NCBI RefSeq assembly: GCF_025907915.1
Contig: NZ_JAPAAF010000017.1
Coordinates: 20,009-84,008, forward strand
Direction of reading: 5' to 3'
From: Gaoshiqia sediminis
Lineage (GTDB): Bacteria; Bacteroidota; Bacteroidia; Bacteroidales; Prolixibacteraceae
Length of the DNA: 64,000 nucleotides
Positions 11,768 to 21,644 of the stretch are shown piece by piece; positions within the stretch are counted from its first letter, which is position 1; every line of letters begins with the position of its first letter. Position numbers and translations under genes: made by a program. The notes under the pieces were generated by a model that worked only from the letters and a program-made list of their open reading frames with translations, ran no database searches and was not told where the DNA came from.

Positions 11768-12387
11768 TATTTTTCGGTGTTAAACAGGAAGTCTTTCACT
11801 TTAGGCTTCATCAGCGACATGAAGAAGGTTTTGAATTCTTCGTCGGTAAAAGAAATTTTAAAACTGTCGCTGTCCTTCACCAGTTGAAAACCTTGTTTTA
11901 ACTCGGCAACCGGCTTGATCACTAATTTAGCACCCATTACTTCTGATGCGGCAGCCTTAAATAGTGGCTCCAATTTGCTGTACATGGTTTCGGGAACTAA
12001 AATATCCAGGTGGTGCTCCTGACCGTCGGCTTCGCTCCAGGTACGTGCAATTTCCAAAACCAGGTCTTTAATGAATTTCGGATCGCTGGTAATTTCTTTG
12101 GCAATTTTAGCGGATGAATGTGCCGTGACCAAGTTGGTAACATTTTGTTTGGTAATTTCGATAACCTGGTCCGAAATAGCCTGCAACTCCGCTTTCAGTG
12201 AAGTATAGATTTTTTCTGATTCGCTTTTGGCTTCCGACAACATGGCTGTCGCTTTTTCGTTGGCCTCGGTGGTGGTCTTTTCGGCTTCTGCACGTGCTTC
12301 TGCAAGTATCTTATCGGCTTCGGCGCGGGCTTTGGCAACACCTTCGTTGTAAATATTCTCTGTTAATTCTTTAATCTTTGTGTTCAT
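11767..12387 (-). CDS. ntpE: V-type ATPase subunit E (peripheral stalk)
   Basis: A 206-residue peripheral-stalk subunit. The N-terminal ~90 residues are a charged, alanine-rich coiled coil (ARAEADKILAEARAEAEK), followed by a compact C-terminal domain that binds the head. It is the first gene of the seven-gene operon. Only one E-type gene and no recognisable separate G subunit is present. Confidence 0.9.
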   Translation of the reverse strand: MNTKIKELTENIYNEGVAKARAEADKILAEARAEAEKTTTEANEKATAMLSEAKSESEKIYTSLKAELQAISDQVIEITKQNVTNLVTAHSSAKIAKEITSDPKFIKDLVLEIARTWSEADGQEHHLDILVPETMYSKLEPLFKAAASEVMGAKLVIKPVAELKQGFQLVKDSDSFKISFTDEEFKTFFMSLMKPKVKDFLFNTEK

Positions 12388-12803
12388 ATCTGTACGAATT
12401 ATTTAGTTTTCAGAACTGCCAATATTAACGTATCATCCCGTGTCGGGACAAAATACCAAGTGTTCAAATTGCTCGGTAATCAGCACATGCTTGTTTTGAA
12501 CTAATAAGAACGATCGTTGTTGACAAAGTGGTTCAAAATCAGATCCTTGGATGCTGTTGAACATTAGGTGTTGCCGGTATTTAACAGGTAATGTTTACTA
12601 CCGCTAGGCTCAAAAATAATAATTTTAGCTCGCAAACCTGTTTTGAACATCGATTTTTTCAATTGTTTTTAGGTTTTGATAATTTGGCATTAAAAGCAAC
12701 TGGGCGAAAAATTTGCTTTTGATTGTGTTTGGGTGACAATAACCACGTTTCATGGATGAATTGAATCATCTGTAGCAATATTTTTGCCTGTTGTAATTTA
12801 TTC
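12388..12803. other. 416-bp intergenic region upstream of the V-ATPase operon
   Basis: No gene is seen. On the minus strand TATTTTTG at 12611-12618 matches the phylum -7 element and is the only such match here; if used, the V-ATPase mRNA has a leader of about 220 nt. The octamer TTTTGAAC and its complement GTTCAAAA occur near 12494, 12531 and 12642, a possible regulator site. Both ideas are tentative. Confidence 0.35.
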
Positions 12804-13637
12804 TCACAGAATAAACACCGGAAGTTCGGATTTGTTGCCGAACCAATTCTTCAGACTAATCTCTTTTCGAAGCATGAAGGAGGTTGTCAACTTTTGGTCG
12901 ATCACAACGAGGTCTGATGCAGCGGGCGAGGCCAGCCATTTTAACTCTCCTTGACTTGTTCGATTCCCGGACCAAAGCACCGGGAAAGGACAGGCGCTGG
13001 AAAAAACACGGACACGTTCCGCGATATCAGCTGTTGTTATTGTCCCGATAACGTGAAGTTCAACTGAAGCTTTTTTGTCGAGAATCGGGAATTGCGCAAT
13101 GAATTGAATTTTCTCGGGCGAGAGGTTTTCTGCATCAGCCAGGTAAAGTACTTTTTGAAACGGGCCCTGCTTAATTCTTTCAGGTAAAAAAAGCATGGGA
13201 ACATTTGCTCTGATAACCAGTTTCCGGGCTTTGCGGGCCAGGTTGGAACCCGCGCCCGGAAATGCATCTTTTAAACTGAAAATGGCCAGACCCGGATTGA
13301 AAGCTGCCTGCTTGTATTGCATGAATGAACGCCAGTTTCCTTCGAAAGGGCAAAGGGTAATCTGTTCTTCATCCAGATTGAAGGTATGGATAGCTTTCTG
13401 TTTCAACTGTAGTAGTTCTTTATTTGCAAACTGTTCCAGCACACAGGTAAAGTCGTTTAGCAAGGGTTGCCCGAAATGGGGTTTTTGAAAAGCCTGTACA
13501 AATACCAGCTTTTGTCTTTGTCCGATCAGGTGCCGCATGGAAAAACGAACGGATTCCAGGGCGCCTTCCAAAAATTCACACAGGATAAGCAGGTTCTTAT
13601 CCTGGTGGTTTGCGTGGGTGTAGAGGTTGCTTTTCAT
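12804..13637 (-). CDS. Universal stress protein-like protein
   Basis: A 277-residue soluble protein whose first half follows the UspA pattern: a first strand NLLILCEFLEGALESVRFS, then LVFVQAFQ, and a strand GLAIFSLKDAF. The second half again has a Usp-like strand-helix series (FQKVLYLADAENLS; SDLVVIDQK), so it is probably a tandem Usp protein. The ATP-binding GxxG-S/T motif is not clearly present. It is a single gene with no operon partners. Role in stress response is inferred only from family. Confidence 0.65.
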   Translation of the reverse strand: MKSNLYTHANHQDKNLLILCEFLEGALESVRFSMRHLIGQRQKLVFVQAFQKPHFGQPLLNDFTCVLEQFANKELLQLKQKAIHTFNLDEEQITLCPFEGNWRSFMQYKQAAFNPGLAIFSLKDAFPGAGSNLARKARKLVIRANVPMLFLPERIKQGPFQKVLYLADAENLSPEKIQFIAQFPILDKKASVELHVIGTITTADIAERVRVFSSACPFPVLWSGNRTSQGELKWLASPAASDLVVIDQKLTTSFMLRKEISLKNWFGNKSELPVFIL

Positions 13638-13765
13638 ACGGTTAGTTTTTCTGCCTTATTAAAGGTAGCAAACCGCCACGCAATAACCTACGGAGGATTT
13701 TTTACAACATAGGAATTGGACGTTCTTATTTTTTAGGCTATCCGGCCAGACCCCGGACTAACGCG

Positions 13766-14593
13766 CTAAAAATATTTTATTTCATCGCCCAGTAAGTTTC
13801 CCAACAGGTTATTGGCCAGTCGGCTGGCTCCAATACGGAAAAGTTTGGGGGTGAGCCATTCTTCTCCCAGGATTTCTTTCACGATTGACAGGTACAACAT
13901 GGCCTCGGGGGTGGTGGAAATTCCCCCGGCCGGTTTAAATCCGATTTGCTTTCCGGTTTTTATCCAAAACTCCTTGATGGCGTGACACATGACGATGGCC
14001 GCTTCGGGAGTTGCCGCCGGGTTCATCTTGCCGGTAGAGGTTTTGATAAAGTCGGCGCCGGATTCCATCGCCAGCATCGAGGCGTGATGAATCCTTTCAG
14101 GGGTGGCCAAGGCTCCGGTTTCCAGGATTACTTTCAGGTGGGCACCGTCGATAGCTTTTTTGATGGTGGATACTTCTTCGCGGCAGATCAGTTTATCACC
14201 TTCCAGAAAAGCCCACAGCGGAAGCACCATGTCGATTTCGCCGGCTCCGCGTTCAACGGCCATCTGAGCTTCCTTCACTTTCGTTTCAATAAACGTCATG
14301 GATGATGGGAACCCTCCGGCCACAGCGGCAATGGCAACTTCTTCGACTTTCAGTTTTTCTTTTACCGTGCGCACCATGTTGGGGTAAACGCAAATGGCAG
14401 CCACATTTTGCAAGGTGGGGTAGTCGTTTGCAAAATCATTTACCCGGTCGGTAAATGCTTTCACATGACTGATAGTATCGGTTGCATTCAGGGTGGTCAG
14501 GTCGATGCAGGAAAACGCCAGTTGTTGCATCTCACGCGTGTTGTTCATCTCGGCTTTTGTTTTTATTGCCGCCAACTCTGCCTGGATTGTCAT
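13766..14593 (-). CDS. deoC: Deoxyribose-phosphate aldolase
   Basis: A 275-residue class I aldolase that cleaves 2-deoxyribose 5-phosphate to glyceraldehyde 3-phosphate and acetaldehyde in deoxynucleoside catabolism. The Schiff-base lysine sits in DFIKTSTGK (Lys near residue 182), and GFKPAGGIST carries the second active-site lysine; GEIDMVLPLWAF supplies an aspartate of the site. It ends the dtd-mazG-deoC cluster, six bases after mazG, so it is co-transcribed. Confidence 0.96.
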   Translation of the reverse strand: MTIQAELAAIKTKAEMNNTREMQQLAFSCIDLTTLNATDTISHVKAFTDRVNDFANDYPTLQNVAAICVYPNMVRTVKEKLKVEEVAIAAVAGGFPSSMTFIETKVKEAQMAVERGAGEIDMVLPLWAFLEGDKLICREEVSTIKKAIDGAHLKVILETGALATPERIHHASMLAMESGADFIKTSTGKMNPAATPEAAIVMCHAIKEFWIKTGKQIGFKPAGGISTTPEAMLYLSIVKEILGEEWLTPKLFRIGASRLANNLLGNLLGDEIKYF

Positions 14594-14599
14594 AGCTTT

Positions 14600-14950
14600 C
14601 TATTTTAGTTTTTCATTATTCTGATGCCGGTCTTTGTCCCGGTTTGTTTTCTTTTCCATATTTTTCAGGAAGGCTACGTTCAAATCCACCCCTGTTTGAT
14701 TGGCCAAACAGATGAGTACCCAAAGCACATCGGCCATTTCGTCGCCCAGGTCTTTCCCTTCGTCTGATTTTTTGTAGGACTGGTCGCCGTATTTACGGGC
14801 CATTAACCGGGCCAATTCCCCAACTTCCTCGGTTAAGATGGCCAGGTTGGTCAGCTCGCTGAAATAGCGCACCCCAATCGTTTTGATCCAGTTGTCAACC
14901 AATTGTTGTGCCTGAGGTAAAGAAACCGCCTGATTATTTGTTTGTTTCAT
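14600..14950 (-). CDS. MazG-like nucleotide pyrophosphohydrolase
   Basis: A 116-residue, single-domain MazG-type protein. The metal-binding motif EEVGELARLM with the later pair DLGDEMADVLW gives the ExxE...ExxD arrangement of all-alpha NTP pyrophosphatases. Such enzymes remove non-canonical or excess nucleoside triphosphates; the actual substrate is unknown. Lies between dtd (61 bp upstream) and deoC (6 bp downstream), an association that suggests nucleotide housekeeping. Confidence 0.88.
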   Translation of the reverse strand: MKQTNNQAVSLPQAQQLVDNWIKTIGVRYFSELTNLAILTEEVGELARLMARKYGDQSYKKSDEGKDLGDEMADVLWVLICLANQTGVDLNVAFLKNMEKKTNRDKDRHQNNEKLK

Positions 14951-15011
14951 TCAAAATAAATTTATGTCATGTTGCTTATACGAAATTCTGTAATTCAAGT
15001 TAAACAGAATC

Positions 15012-15467
15012 TTAAAACTCTTTAAACTTCGTATCCAGCATGATGGTCACTGGTCCGTCGTTTATCAAAGCCACTTTCATGTCGGCCCCAAACTCGCCGC
15101 TGCCAACAGGTTTCCCCAGTTTTGCCGACAGTTCCCGGATAAACTTTTCATACATCGGTATGGCAAAGTCGGCCTTGGATGCCCGGATGTACGACGGGCG
15201 GTTTCCCTTTTTGGTGCTGGCGTGCAGTGTAAACTGGCTGATCACCAGGGCGTCGCCGTTAATCTCCGTCAGTGAGCGGTTCATCACCCCATTATCGTCG
15301 TTAAAAATGCGTAATTGGCTGACTTTTTTCACTAACCAATCGATATCCTCATCGGTATCGGCATCCTCAATGCCCATAAAAATTAACAATCCGCAGCTGA
15401 TAGCTGATTTTACTTCCTGGTTGATGGTTACCGACGCCTGCGAAACCCGTTGCACAACAACTCTCAT
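15012..15467 (-). CDS. dtd: D-aminoacyl-tRNA deacylase
   Basis: A 151-residue DTD enzyme that hydrolyses D-amino acids from mischarged tRNA. It has both family signatures: VISQFTLHA (S-Q-F-T, active-site threonine region) and the cross-dimer NxGPVT motif, here LINDGPVTIML, with the GEFGADM segment before it. Starts MRVVVQRVSQASV, as in most DTDs. First gene of the dtd-mazG-deoC unit. Confidence 0.97.
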   Translation of the reverse strand: MRVVVQRVSQASVTINQEVKSAISCGLLIFMGIEDADTDEDIDWLVKKVSQLRIFNDDNGVMNRSLTEINGDALVISQFTLHASTKKGNRPSYIRASKADFAIPMYEKFIRELSAKLGKPVGSGEFGADMKVALINDGPVTIMLDTKFKEF

Positions 15468-15637
15468 AATTCTATGGTTTATTTTGCTGAATGAAGACGA
15501 CCGAACAAGGAATGCCTAACTTTGTTTAATTACCAGAAACAATAATTAGACAGCCATTCCATAATTCAGGCTACAATGCTTGACAAAGATAATCATTCAG
15601 CTTTGGCAGGAAATTGGTTGAAAATTAAATATGCACG

Positions 15638-18028
15638 ATGAAACAGGTGGTAAGGCTCACTTTTGCATTTATCTTGATGTGTGTCAGTATTGGTGTTGCG
15701 GCTCAACACGCATCCATACAAGGACGTATTTTTGATGCTTCGAGCAATCAGGGGTTGCCATTTGTCAATGTCGTGGTTGCCGGAACAACCATCGGAACTG
15801 TTTCCGATGAAGATGGTACTTACCGGATTACCGGACTTCCAACCGGCTTTGTCAGGCTCCAGGTTTCGTATATCGGCTACCGGGATGTGATTTCATCGGA
15901 GGTGGAAATCAGTAACCTGAAACCGGCCAACCTGGATGTAGCCCTGGAAAAAAGCAATACCCAGTTGCAGGAAATTACGGTGACTGCCTCTTTGTTCAGA
16001 AAAACGGAAGAAAGTCCGCTGTCACTCAAAAATATCGGCATTTCGGAGATTGAAAACAGCCCGGGGGCCAACCGCGATATTTCCAAAGTCATCCAATCGT
16101 TTCCGGGCGTACAGTCCACGCCTTCATTCAGGAACGATATAATCATCAGGGGCGGGGGTCCCTCGGAAAGCCGGTTTTTTCTGGATGGCGTGGAGGTGCC
16201 CAATATCAATCACTTTGCCACGCAGGGGGCTTCAGGCGGGCCGGTCGGAATTATCAATGCCGACCTGTTGCGCGAGGTGAATTATTTTTCCGGTGCATTC
16301 CCCGCCAATCGGGGCAATGCGATGAGTGGGGTGTTCGAGTTTTTCCAGGTGGATGGCAATCCCGATAAGTTTCGGGCAAAAACTTCGGTGGGCGCTTCGG
16401 AAGTAACGGCGACTTTTGACGGGCCGGTTGGCGAAAATACAACGTACATTGTTTCGGCGCGCCGTTCGTACCTGCAATTGCTGTTTAGCTTGCTCGAACT
16501 TCCTTTCCTTCCTACTTTCAACGATTTTCAGGTGAAAGTGAAGACCCGGCTGGACCGCAAAAATGAAATTTCTTTCATTGGCCTGGGGGCTATCGACCAA
16601 TCTGTTTTGAACCTGGACATTGATCAGCCCGATGACCAGCAGAAATTCATCCTGGCTTCTTTGCCCGAAAATGACCAATGGAGCTATACGGCCGGTTTGG
16701 TGTACAAGCATTTTCGCGAAAATGGGTTCCAAACGATTGTCCTCAGCCGCAGCCACCTGAGTAATAAGGCCGTGAAGTTTCTGGATAATGATGAAAGTTC
16801 GCCGGATAATAGAACACTGTATTATCAATCGGAAGAAATTGAAAATAAATTGCGGTATGAGAATACTTCCCGATTCGGCAAGGCCAAAATAAACTATGGT
16901 GGTAGCCTGGACGTGGTTACTTATACGAATGTTACCCGTAATAAGCGATTTTATCCGGATGGCATTCTGGATATAAATTTTGACACGAAACTGCATCTGA
17001 TGAAGTGGGGTTTATTTGGCCAGGCCAGCCATCGGCTGCTGAATGATCAACTCGATTTGTCACTTGGAGTGCGTATTGATGCCGCCGATTACACATCAAC
17101 TATGCGCTCGCCTTTCAATCAGTTCTCCCCTCGATTGTCTGCTTCTTACCGGTTTGCTGCTAATTGGAGCTTCAACTTTAATACTGGTATTTATTATCAA
17201 TTGCCTCCATATACGGCGTTGGGATTTAAAAATGATGGAGAATACGTTAATAAAACGAACGGATTGAAATATATACGGGCCAAACACCTGATTGGCGGCC
17301 TCGAGTATCAACCGAAATCCAATGTGGTTTTTACCTTGGAGGGCTTTCTGAAGGATTATGGTCAGTATCCGTTTTCGGTGAAAGATTCGGTTAGTTTAGC
17401 CAACCTCGGTGCCGATTATGGTGTGGTTGGTAGCGAAGAATTGGTTTCTGTTTCAGAAGGAAGGGCTTATGGACTGGAATTCCAAACACGCATCGCCAAC
17501 TCAAACCGTTTTAATTTTAATTTGTCGTACACCTTGGTGCGCAGTGAGTTTGAGGACAAGAGCGGGAATTTTACGGTTTCGAGCTGGGACAGTAAGCACT
17601 TGCTGGTATTGACCACTACCAAAAAGTTGAAACGCGACTGGAGCGTCGGGGCACGGTGGCGTTGGGTGGGTGGGCTGCCGTTCACACCTTACGATTTGGA
17701 CCGTTCGTCGCTGGTGGAAGCCTGGAACCTGAACAACGGTCCTTTTCTGGATACAGGCAATTGGAACAGCCGGCGTTTCGACCCGTTTCACCAGCTGGAT
17801 GTGCGGATTGACAAAGCGTATTATCTGAACAAAATTACGGCCAAGTTTTACCTCGACATTCAAAACCTGTACAACTTTAAGAACCAGGACAGAGATATAT
17901 TGGTACGTGCGGAAGACGTTAACGGGCAGTTTATTACAACTGATAACGGAGGTCGCTATGTACTAAAACAGGTTGAAAATACCTCCGGGACAGTTTTGCC
18001 GGCTATCGGAATCATCCTGGAGTTTTAG
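15638..18028 (+). CDS. TonB-dependent outer-membrane receptor with carboxypeptidase-like N-domain
   Basis: A 796-residue receptor. Residues 1-22 are a signal peptide (FILMCVSIGVAAQ). Residues ~25-110 form a carboxypeptidase-D regulatory-like domain (IQGRIFDASSNQGLPFVNV). The plug follows from ~120 to 235 (NRDISKVIQSFPGVQ; NDIIIRGGGPSESRFFLDG), and the rest is a 22-strand barrel ending in the aromatic C-terminus IGIILEF. There is no STN domain, so it is not expected to signal to a FecR. No SusD partner is next to it. Substrate unknown. The next gene, lplA, starts 13 nt after the stop. An upstream ATG (15631) is out of frame. Confidence 0.93.
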   Translation: MKQVVRLTFAFILMCVSIGVAAQHASIQGRIFDASSNQGLPFVNVVVAGTTIGTVSDEDGTYRITGLPTGFVRLQVSYIGYRDVISSEVEISNLKPANLDVALEKSNTQLQEITVTASLFRKTEESPLSLKNIGISEIENSPGANRDISKVIQSFPGVQSTPSFRNDIIIRGGGPSESRFFLDGVEVPNINHFATQGASGGPVGIINADLLREVNYFSGAFPANRGNAMSGVFEFFQVDGNPDKFRAKTSVGASEVTATFDGPVGENTTYIVSARRSYLQLLFSLLELPFLPTFNDFQVKVKTRLDRKNEISFIGLGAIDQSVLNLDIDQPDDQQKFILASLPENDQWSYTAGLVYKHFRENGFQTIVLSRSHLSNKAVKFLDNDESSPDNRTLYYQSEEIENKLRYENTSRFGKAKINYGGSLDVVTYTNVTRNKRFYPDGILDINFDTKLHLMKWGLFGQASHRLLNDQLDLSLGVRIDAADYTSTMRSPFNQFSPRLSASYRFAANWSFNFNTGIYYQLPPYTALGFKNDGEYVNKTNGLKYIRAKHLIGGLEYQPKSNVVFTLEGFLKDYGQYPFSVKDSVSLANLGADYGVVGSEELVSVSEGRAYGLEFQTRIANSNRFNFNLSYTLVRSEFEDKSGNFTVSSWDSKHLLVLTTTKKLKRDWSVGARWRWVGGLPFTPYDLDRSSLVEAWNLNNGPFLDTGNWNSRRFDPFHQLDVRIDKAYYLNKITAKFYLDIQNLYNFKNQDRDILVRAEDVNGQFITTDNGGRYVLKQVENTSGTVLPAIGIILEF

Positions 18029-18041
18029 CTAAATTTGCCGC

Positions 18042-19025
18042 ATGACTGTACTTTGTTTACATCCAACCGATCTTGACCCATATTTCAATCTGGCTACCGA
18101 GGAGTACCTGTTGAAGCGCTTCACCGACGACATTTTCATGTTGTGGCGGAGCGAAAGCTCCATCGTAGTGGGCAAACACCAAAATGCGCTGGCCGAAATA
18201 AACCACCGTTATGTACGCGACCATCACATCAAAGTGGCCCGGCGTTTATCGGGCGGCGGCACTGTTTTTCACGATCCCGGAAACCTGAATTTTACATTTA
18301 TCAAGAATGTGGACCGGCTCGAAGACGTTAACTTTAAGGTTTTTACCCAACCCATTGTCGAGGTGCTTCAAAAGCTGGGACTGGATGCCTATTCCACCGG
18401 GAGGAACGACCTGCTGATTGGCGGCAAAAAAATTTCGGGCAATGCCGAGCATGTTTTCAAAAAGCGAGTGCTGCATCACGGTACGTTGTTGTTTAATAGT
18501 CAGTTGGAGAAGCTGAGAAACGCACTAAAGGTTGATTTGTCGCGTTTCGAAGATAAAGCTGTACAGTCGAACCGCAGCGACGTGACCAACATTGCCGCCT
18601 GTTTGCCGCACCCGATGTCGGTGGATGAGTTTGCCCGTTTTATTTTTGAGGAAGTTGCGCAAAGCTTTCCGAAGCGCCAATTCCTCAATTTTTCGGACGA
18701 CGACCGGCAGGCCATCCGTCAGTTGAGAAACGAAAAATACAGCCAGTGGGACTGGATTTATGGCTATTCGCCCAAATACAAATACCGTAATGAGCTGGCG
18801 ACGGCAAACGGGAGCCTGGTTTTTTCCCTTCATGTTGAAAAAGGCAAAATCAAAGAATCGCATTGGGAAGGTGCCATTTCTGCCAATCTGAGCCGGAAGC
18901 TTTCTGAAAAACTTGTCGGAATAAACCACGCCGAAGAGGTGTTGCAGCCAGTTATTTACGAATTGAAAACCGATCTTGAAACCGAGCATATTTTTGCAGA
19001 TCGATTGCTGGAGAGATTGGTTTGA
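18042..19025 (+). CDS. lplA: Lipoate-protein ligase A
   Basis: A 327-residue ligase that activates lipoate with ATP and attaches it to lipoyl domains of 2-oxoacid dehydrogenases and GcvH. The motifs ARRLSGGGTVFHDPGNLN (lipoate/AMP site) and GGKKISGNAEHVFKKRVLHHG with the catalytic lysine are intact, and the C-terminal accessory domain (from ~250) is present, so this is a full-length LplA rather than a LipB/LplJ-like protein. It lies 13 nt behind the TonB receptor gene and may be co-transcribed; a functional link is not evident. Confidence 0.95.
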   Translation: MTVLCLHPTDLDPYFNLATEEYLLKRFTDDIFMLWRSESSIVVGKHQNALAEINHRYVRDHHIKVARRLSGGGTVFHDPGNLNFTFIKNVDRLEDVNFKVFTQPIVEVLQKLGLDAYSTGRNDLLIGGKKISGNAEHVFKKRVLHHGTLLFNSQLEKLRNALKVDLSRFEDKAVQSNRSDVTNIAACLPHPMSVDEFARFIFEEVAQSFPKRQFLNFSDDDRQAIRQLRNEKYSQWDWIYGYSPKYKYRNELATANGSLVFSLHVEKGKIKESHWEGAISANLSRKLSEKLVGINHAEEVLQPVIYELKTDLETEHIFADRLLERLV

Positions 19026-19056
19026 GAAGGCCCTTCCGTGAGGTCGAAAGGGCTTT
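19024..19056. terminator. Terminator between convergent lplA and the sigma/FecR operon
   Basis: An imperfect hairpin with arms around AAGGCCCTT and GAAAGGGCTTT fills the 39-bp gap between two convergent genes. T-rich flanks are short, so the call is moderate. Confidence 0.5.
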
Positions 19057-19064
19057 CCCGGGGA

Positions 19065-21626
19065 TTATTTTTCTATCTGAATGTTTTGCAACGCTTTACC
19101 GATTCGTCCCTGTTCGTCAATGCCAATCACTTCAATTTGAAAACTACCGGTAACGTTATTGGTTGGTATTTGTAAGGTGGCCGTGCCCGTTTCGTCGAAA
19201 GTTATAGCCGGGTTCCAATACAAGGTGGTTTGGTCTTTATTTCCCGGCTCGAGCATGGTTTGGGCAAAATCGCGCGAAATGCGGTAGGCGTCCCGGTACA
19301 GGTTTTCGGTTGGAGCAACGGGCTCAGATACGATTTCCCCTCGCTTGGTATTAATCTCGATCAGCCCCACTGAGTTCAGGCCGGTGTAACGCAAAATATC
19401 CATCGGACTGGTTGATACGTTGATCGATTCCACATCATTGGGCGACATGCTGTTCAGAACCGATGAGCTGGTTCCCATTTTTTGACCGTCGATCACAATC
19501 AGAGCACCATCCTGTGCCAACAGCGAATTCTGTCCTCCCGGGAAGATGATTTTATCTCCGTCAAGCGTGTAGGGCTTTATTGTTTTGATTGCATCCATTA
19601 GGGATGATCCCGAGCTAAGCATTTGTTTATACGATTCGTTCTTTTTCGGTTCAGGCGATGATGTTTTTCGAATTTCGGAGAAAAGGCCAGTATTATCGGC
19701 AAAAAACCGGGCATCTGGCAGCGGGCGTTCGGTTAATGACTGCTGAGTCATAAATTGTTGGATTTGCCGCTGTAGCTTGTCTCCAAAACCCCGTTCATAA
19801 GAAATAGTTAGCTGATCATTTCCTGCGGCATCGATCGCCTTTATCACATAATTTGCCTGCTCGTCCGAAGCGATCCCCTGAAAAATAAAATGTCCGTTCT
19901 CGTCGGTGGTGATGGTCATGATTTGTGCGTTACCGGCGTTCACCAGGCTTACTTTTGCATTGCCCACCGGATGGTTGTTCCGGTCGAGTACAACGCCCGA
20001 CAACCAGTTCCCGGTTGGGTTGGCCGACAGGTTCTCCGGGTCGAATGCCAGCACGTCGGGCCAGGAAAAGTTACGGAAACGGTTGCAGATAAGCAGGTAA
20101 TTTAACGAATGTTCGGGCAATGTTCCCCGTTCGGTCAGTTGTCCCAGACCAGGAATCTTACTTTCCAGGAAGTTGTTTACCTCGAAGCATGGAGAGAACG
20201 GAGCGGTCGGATCCAGGTTTTTCATTCCAGCGCTGACAGATACGCTTGCGATCCCCGGCGCCGGGTTGCCCGATCGGGGAATTGTTTTTATCGTCAGGGT
20301 GAAAGGCTTCCCGGTGGTAACTGAGTTTGTGCTTGTTTCCAGCTCCATGTTCAGTGACTGGCCCTTCTCGATATAAAGCATGCGTTCGCCAATTGGTTTC
20401 CCGGCCTCGTCGAAGGCAGCAAGCAGGCAGAGCCCCTGCGGAAAGTTCTCCTTGGGGATTTTGGCGCGAACGGCTCCGTCCACTTTCATCTCGGAAGCCC
20501 AAAACAGTTGGTTGCCGCGGGTGGCCAGCAAGTTGATCGTATGTGATTGTCCGTCGGTAAAAACCAGGTTGGCGTAAATAAATTCGTCATCGGTTTTTGG
20601 GATAGAGCACACGAATCCATTGGTTTGAAAAGCAGGCAACTCAAATTTCTGCCCGGAACCCCGATCGCTGGTAACGTGTAGTTTGTATTGTACACCGGCT
20701 TGCGCTTGCAACGGAAAAACGCCAAAGCCCGGAACCAGCGTTTTGGTTTGCATCACCGTCCCGGCATCCTCACTCAGGATTTCGGCTGTGATGTCAACCG
20801 GTTGGCCCCAGGCATTGGTTACCTGATACCCAACTTTCAAGGGAGTCCCAGCCACAAAGTTTCCGCCTTCTGCATAAAACTGAACATTCAGTTTTTCGGT
20901 GTTCACAGGAAACGTGCGCGAAAAATTCAGGTTCTTATCGGTGATATGCAGCACGACTGGCTGGCTGTATTCTTTTTCCGGAATTTCCAGGTTGATGCGC
21001 AGTTTTCCGCCAGGTCCGGTTTTCAGTTTACCTTTCAGCAAAACCTGATCCTGTTCCAGTAACTCATATTTGATCCGGTTCGACGAAAAGGCATCTCCCG
21101 AGAGTTCTGCCAGCGAAAGTTCAACCAGGTTGTTGGCACCGGGCACCAGAAATTTCGGGGCACTTTCTACCCGGGCAATTACTTCGTTCTTGTCCATCGG
21201 GTCGATGAAAATCAACTTGATAAAAGCCTCGTCGCCATGCTGCATGGCGGGCGTGTGGGCTGCGAGTGCGTATTCCCCTGGCACGAGGGTTATGGGCAAA
21301 ATGATGTCGCCCGAAGCCAACCCGTTCGAAATACGGTACACATCGCCTACTACTGGTTTGCCGGAGGTGTCGTAAAGCGCCACGTTGATGTCCTGGCCGG
21401 ACTGAGCCAGCCCTTGCTTGTCCAGTTGGCCTGTAAATCCATTAAACCAGAGTGTTTCGCCGGGTTTGTAAACTTCCTTATCGGTGATGAGGTAGATGCT
21501 TTCAATCGGGTTGTATTGAAAATATTGACCCAGTTTTTCGTGTATCTTTCCGATCTGGTCCGGGTCTTGGGCCATACTGCCCAGTGTGATGGCAGTGAAA
21601 AGAAAAAGTGCAATTATACGTTTCAT
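19065..21626 (-). CDS. Secreted macroglobulin-like protein with orphan TonB plug domain
   Basis: An 853-residue exported protein (signal peptide FLFTAITLGSMAQ). Residues ~40-130 resemble an MG2/alpha-2-macroglobulin strand domain (SIYLITDKEVYKPGETLWF). Further beta-sandwich repeats follow. At ~543-610 there is a carboxypeptidase-regulatory-like domain (GVVLDRNNHPVGNAKVSL), and at ~690-780 a plug-like segment (ALIVIDGQKMGTSSS; NDVESINVSTSPMDILRY) that is normally part of TonB receptors, but no barrel follows. The last 60 residues again look like a macroglobulin strand domain. No thioester motif is seen. It is the last gene of the ECF/FecR operon. Function unknown; periplasmic or surface scaffold is a guess. 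Confidence 0.8.
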   Translation of the reverse strand: MKRIIALFLFTAITLGSMAQDPDQIGKIHEKLGQYFQYNPIESIYLITDKEVYKPGETLWFNGFTGQLDKQGLAQSGQDINVALYDTSGKPVVGDVYRISNGLASGDIILPITLVPGEYALAAHTPAMQHGDEAFIKLIFIDPMDKNEVIARVESAPKFLVPGANNLVELSLAELSGDAFSSNRIKYELLEQDQVLLKGKLKTGPGGKLRINLEIPEKEYSQPVVLHITDKNLNFSRTFPVNTEKLNVQFYAEGGNFVAGTPLKVGYQVTNAWGQPVDITAEILSEDAGTVMQTKTLVPGFGVFPLQAQAGVQYKLHVTSDRGSGQKFELPAFQTNGFVCSIPKTDDEFIYANLVFTDGQSHTINLLATRGNQLFWASEMKVDGAVRAKIPKENFPQGLCLLAAFDEAGKPIGERMLYIEKGQSLNMELETSTNSVTTGKPFTLTIKTIPRSGNPAPGIASVSVSAGMKNLDPTAPFSPCFEVNNFLESKIPGLGQLTERGTLPEHSLNYLLICNRFRNFSWPDVLAFDPENLSANPTGNWLSGVVLDRNNHPVGNAKVSLVNAGNAQIMTITTDENGHFIFQGIASDEQANYVIKAIDAAGNDQLTISYERGFGDKLQRQIQQFMTQQSLTERPLPDARFFADNTGLFSEIRKTSSPEPKKNESYKQMLSSGSSLMDAIKTIKPYTLDGDKIIFPGGQNSLLAQDGALIVIDGQKMGTSSSVLNSMSPNDVESINVSTSPMDILRYTGLNSVGLIEINTKRGEIVSEPVAPTENLYRDAYRISRDFAQTMLEPGNKDQTTLYWNPAITFDETGTATLQIPTNNVTGSFQIEVIGIDEQGRIGKALQNIQIEK

Positions 21627-21644
21627 ATTATGTAGGTTGATGGG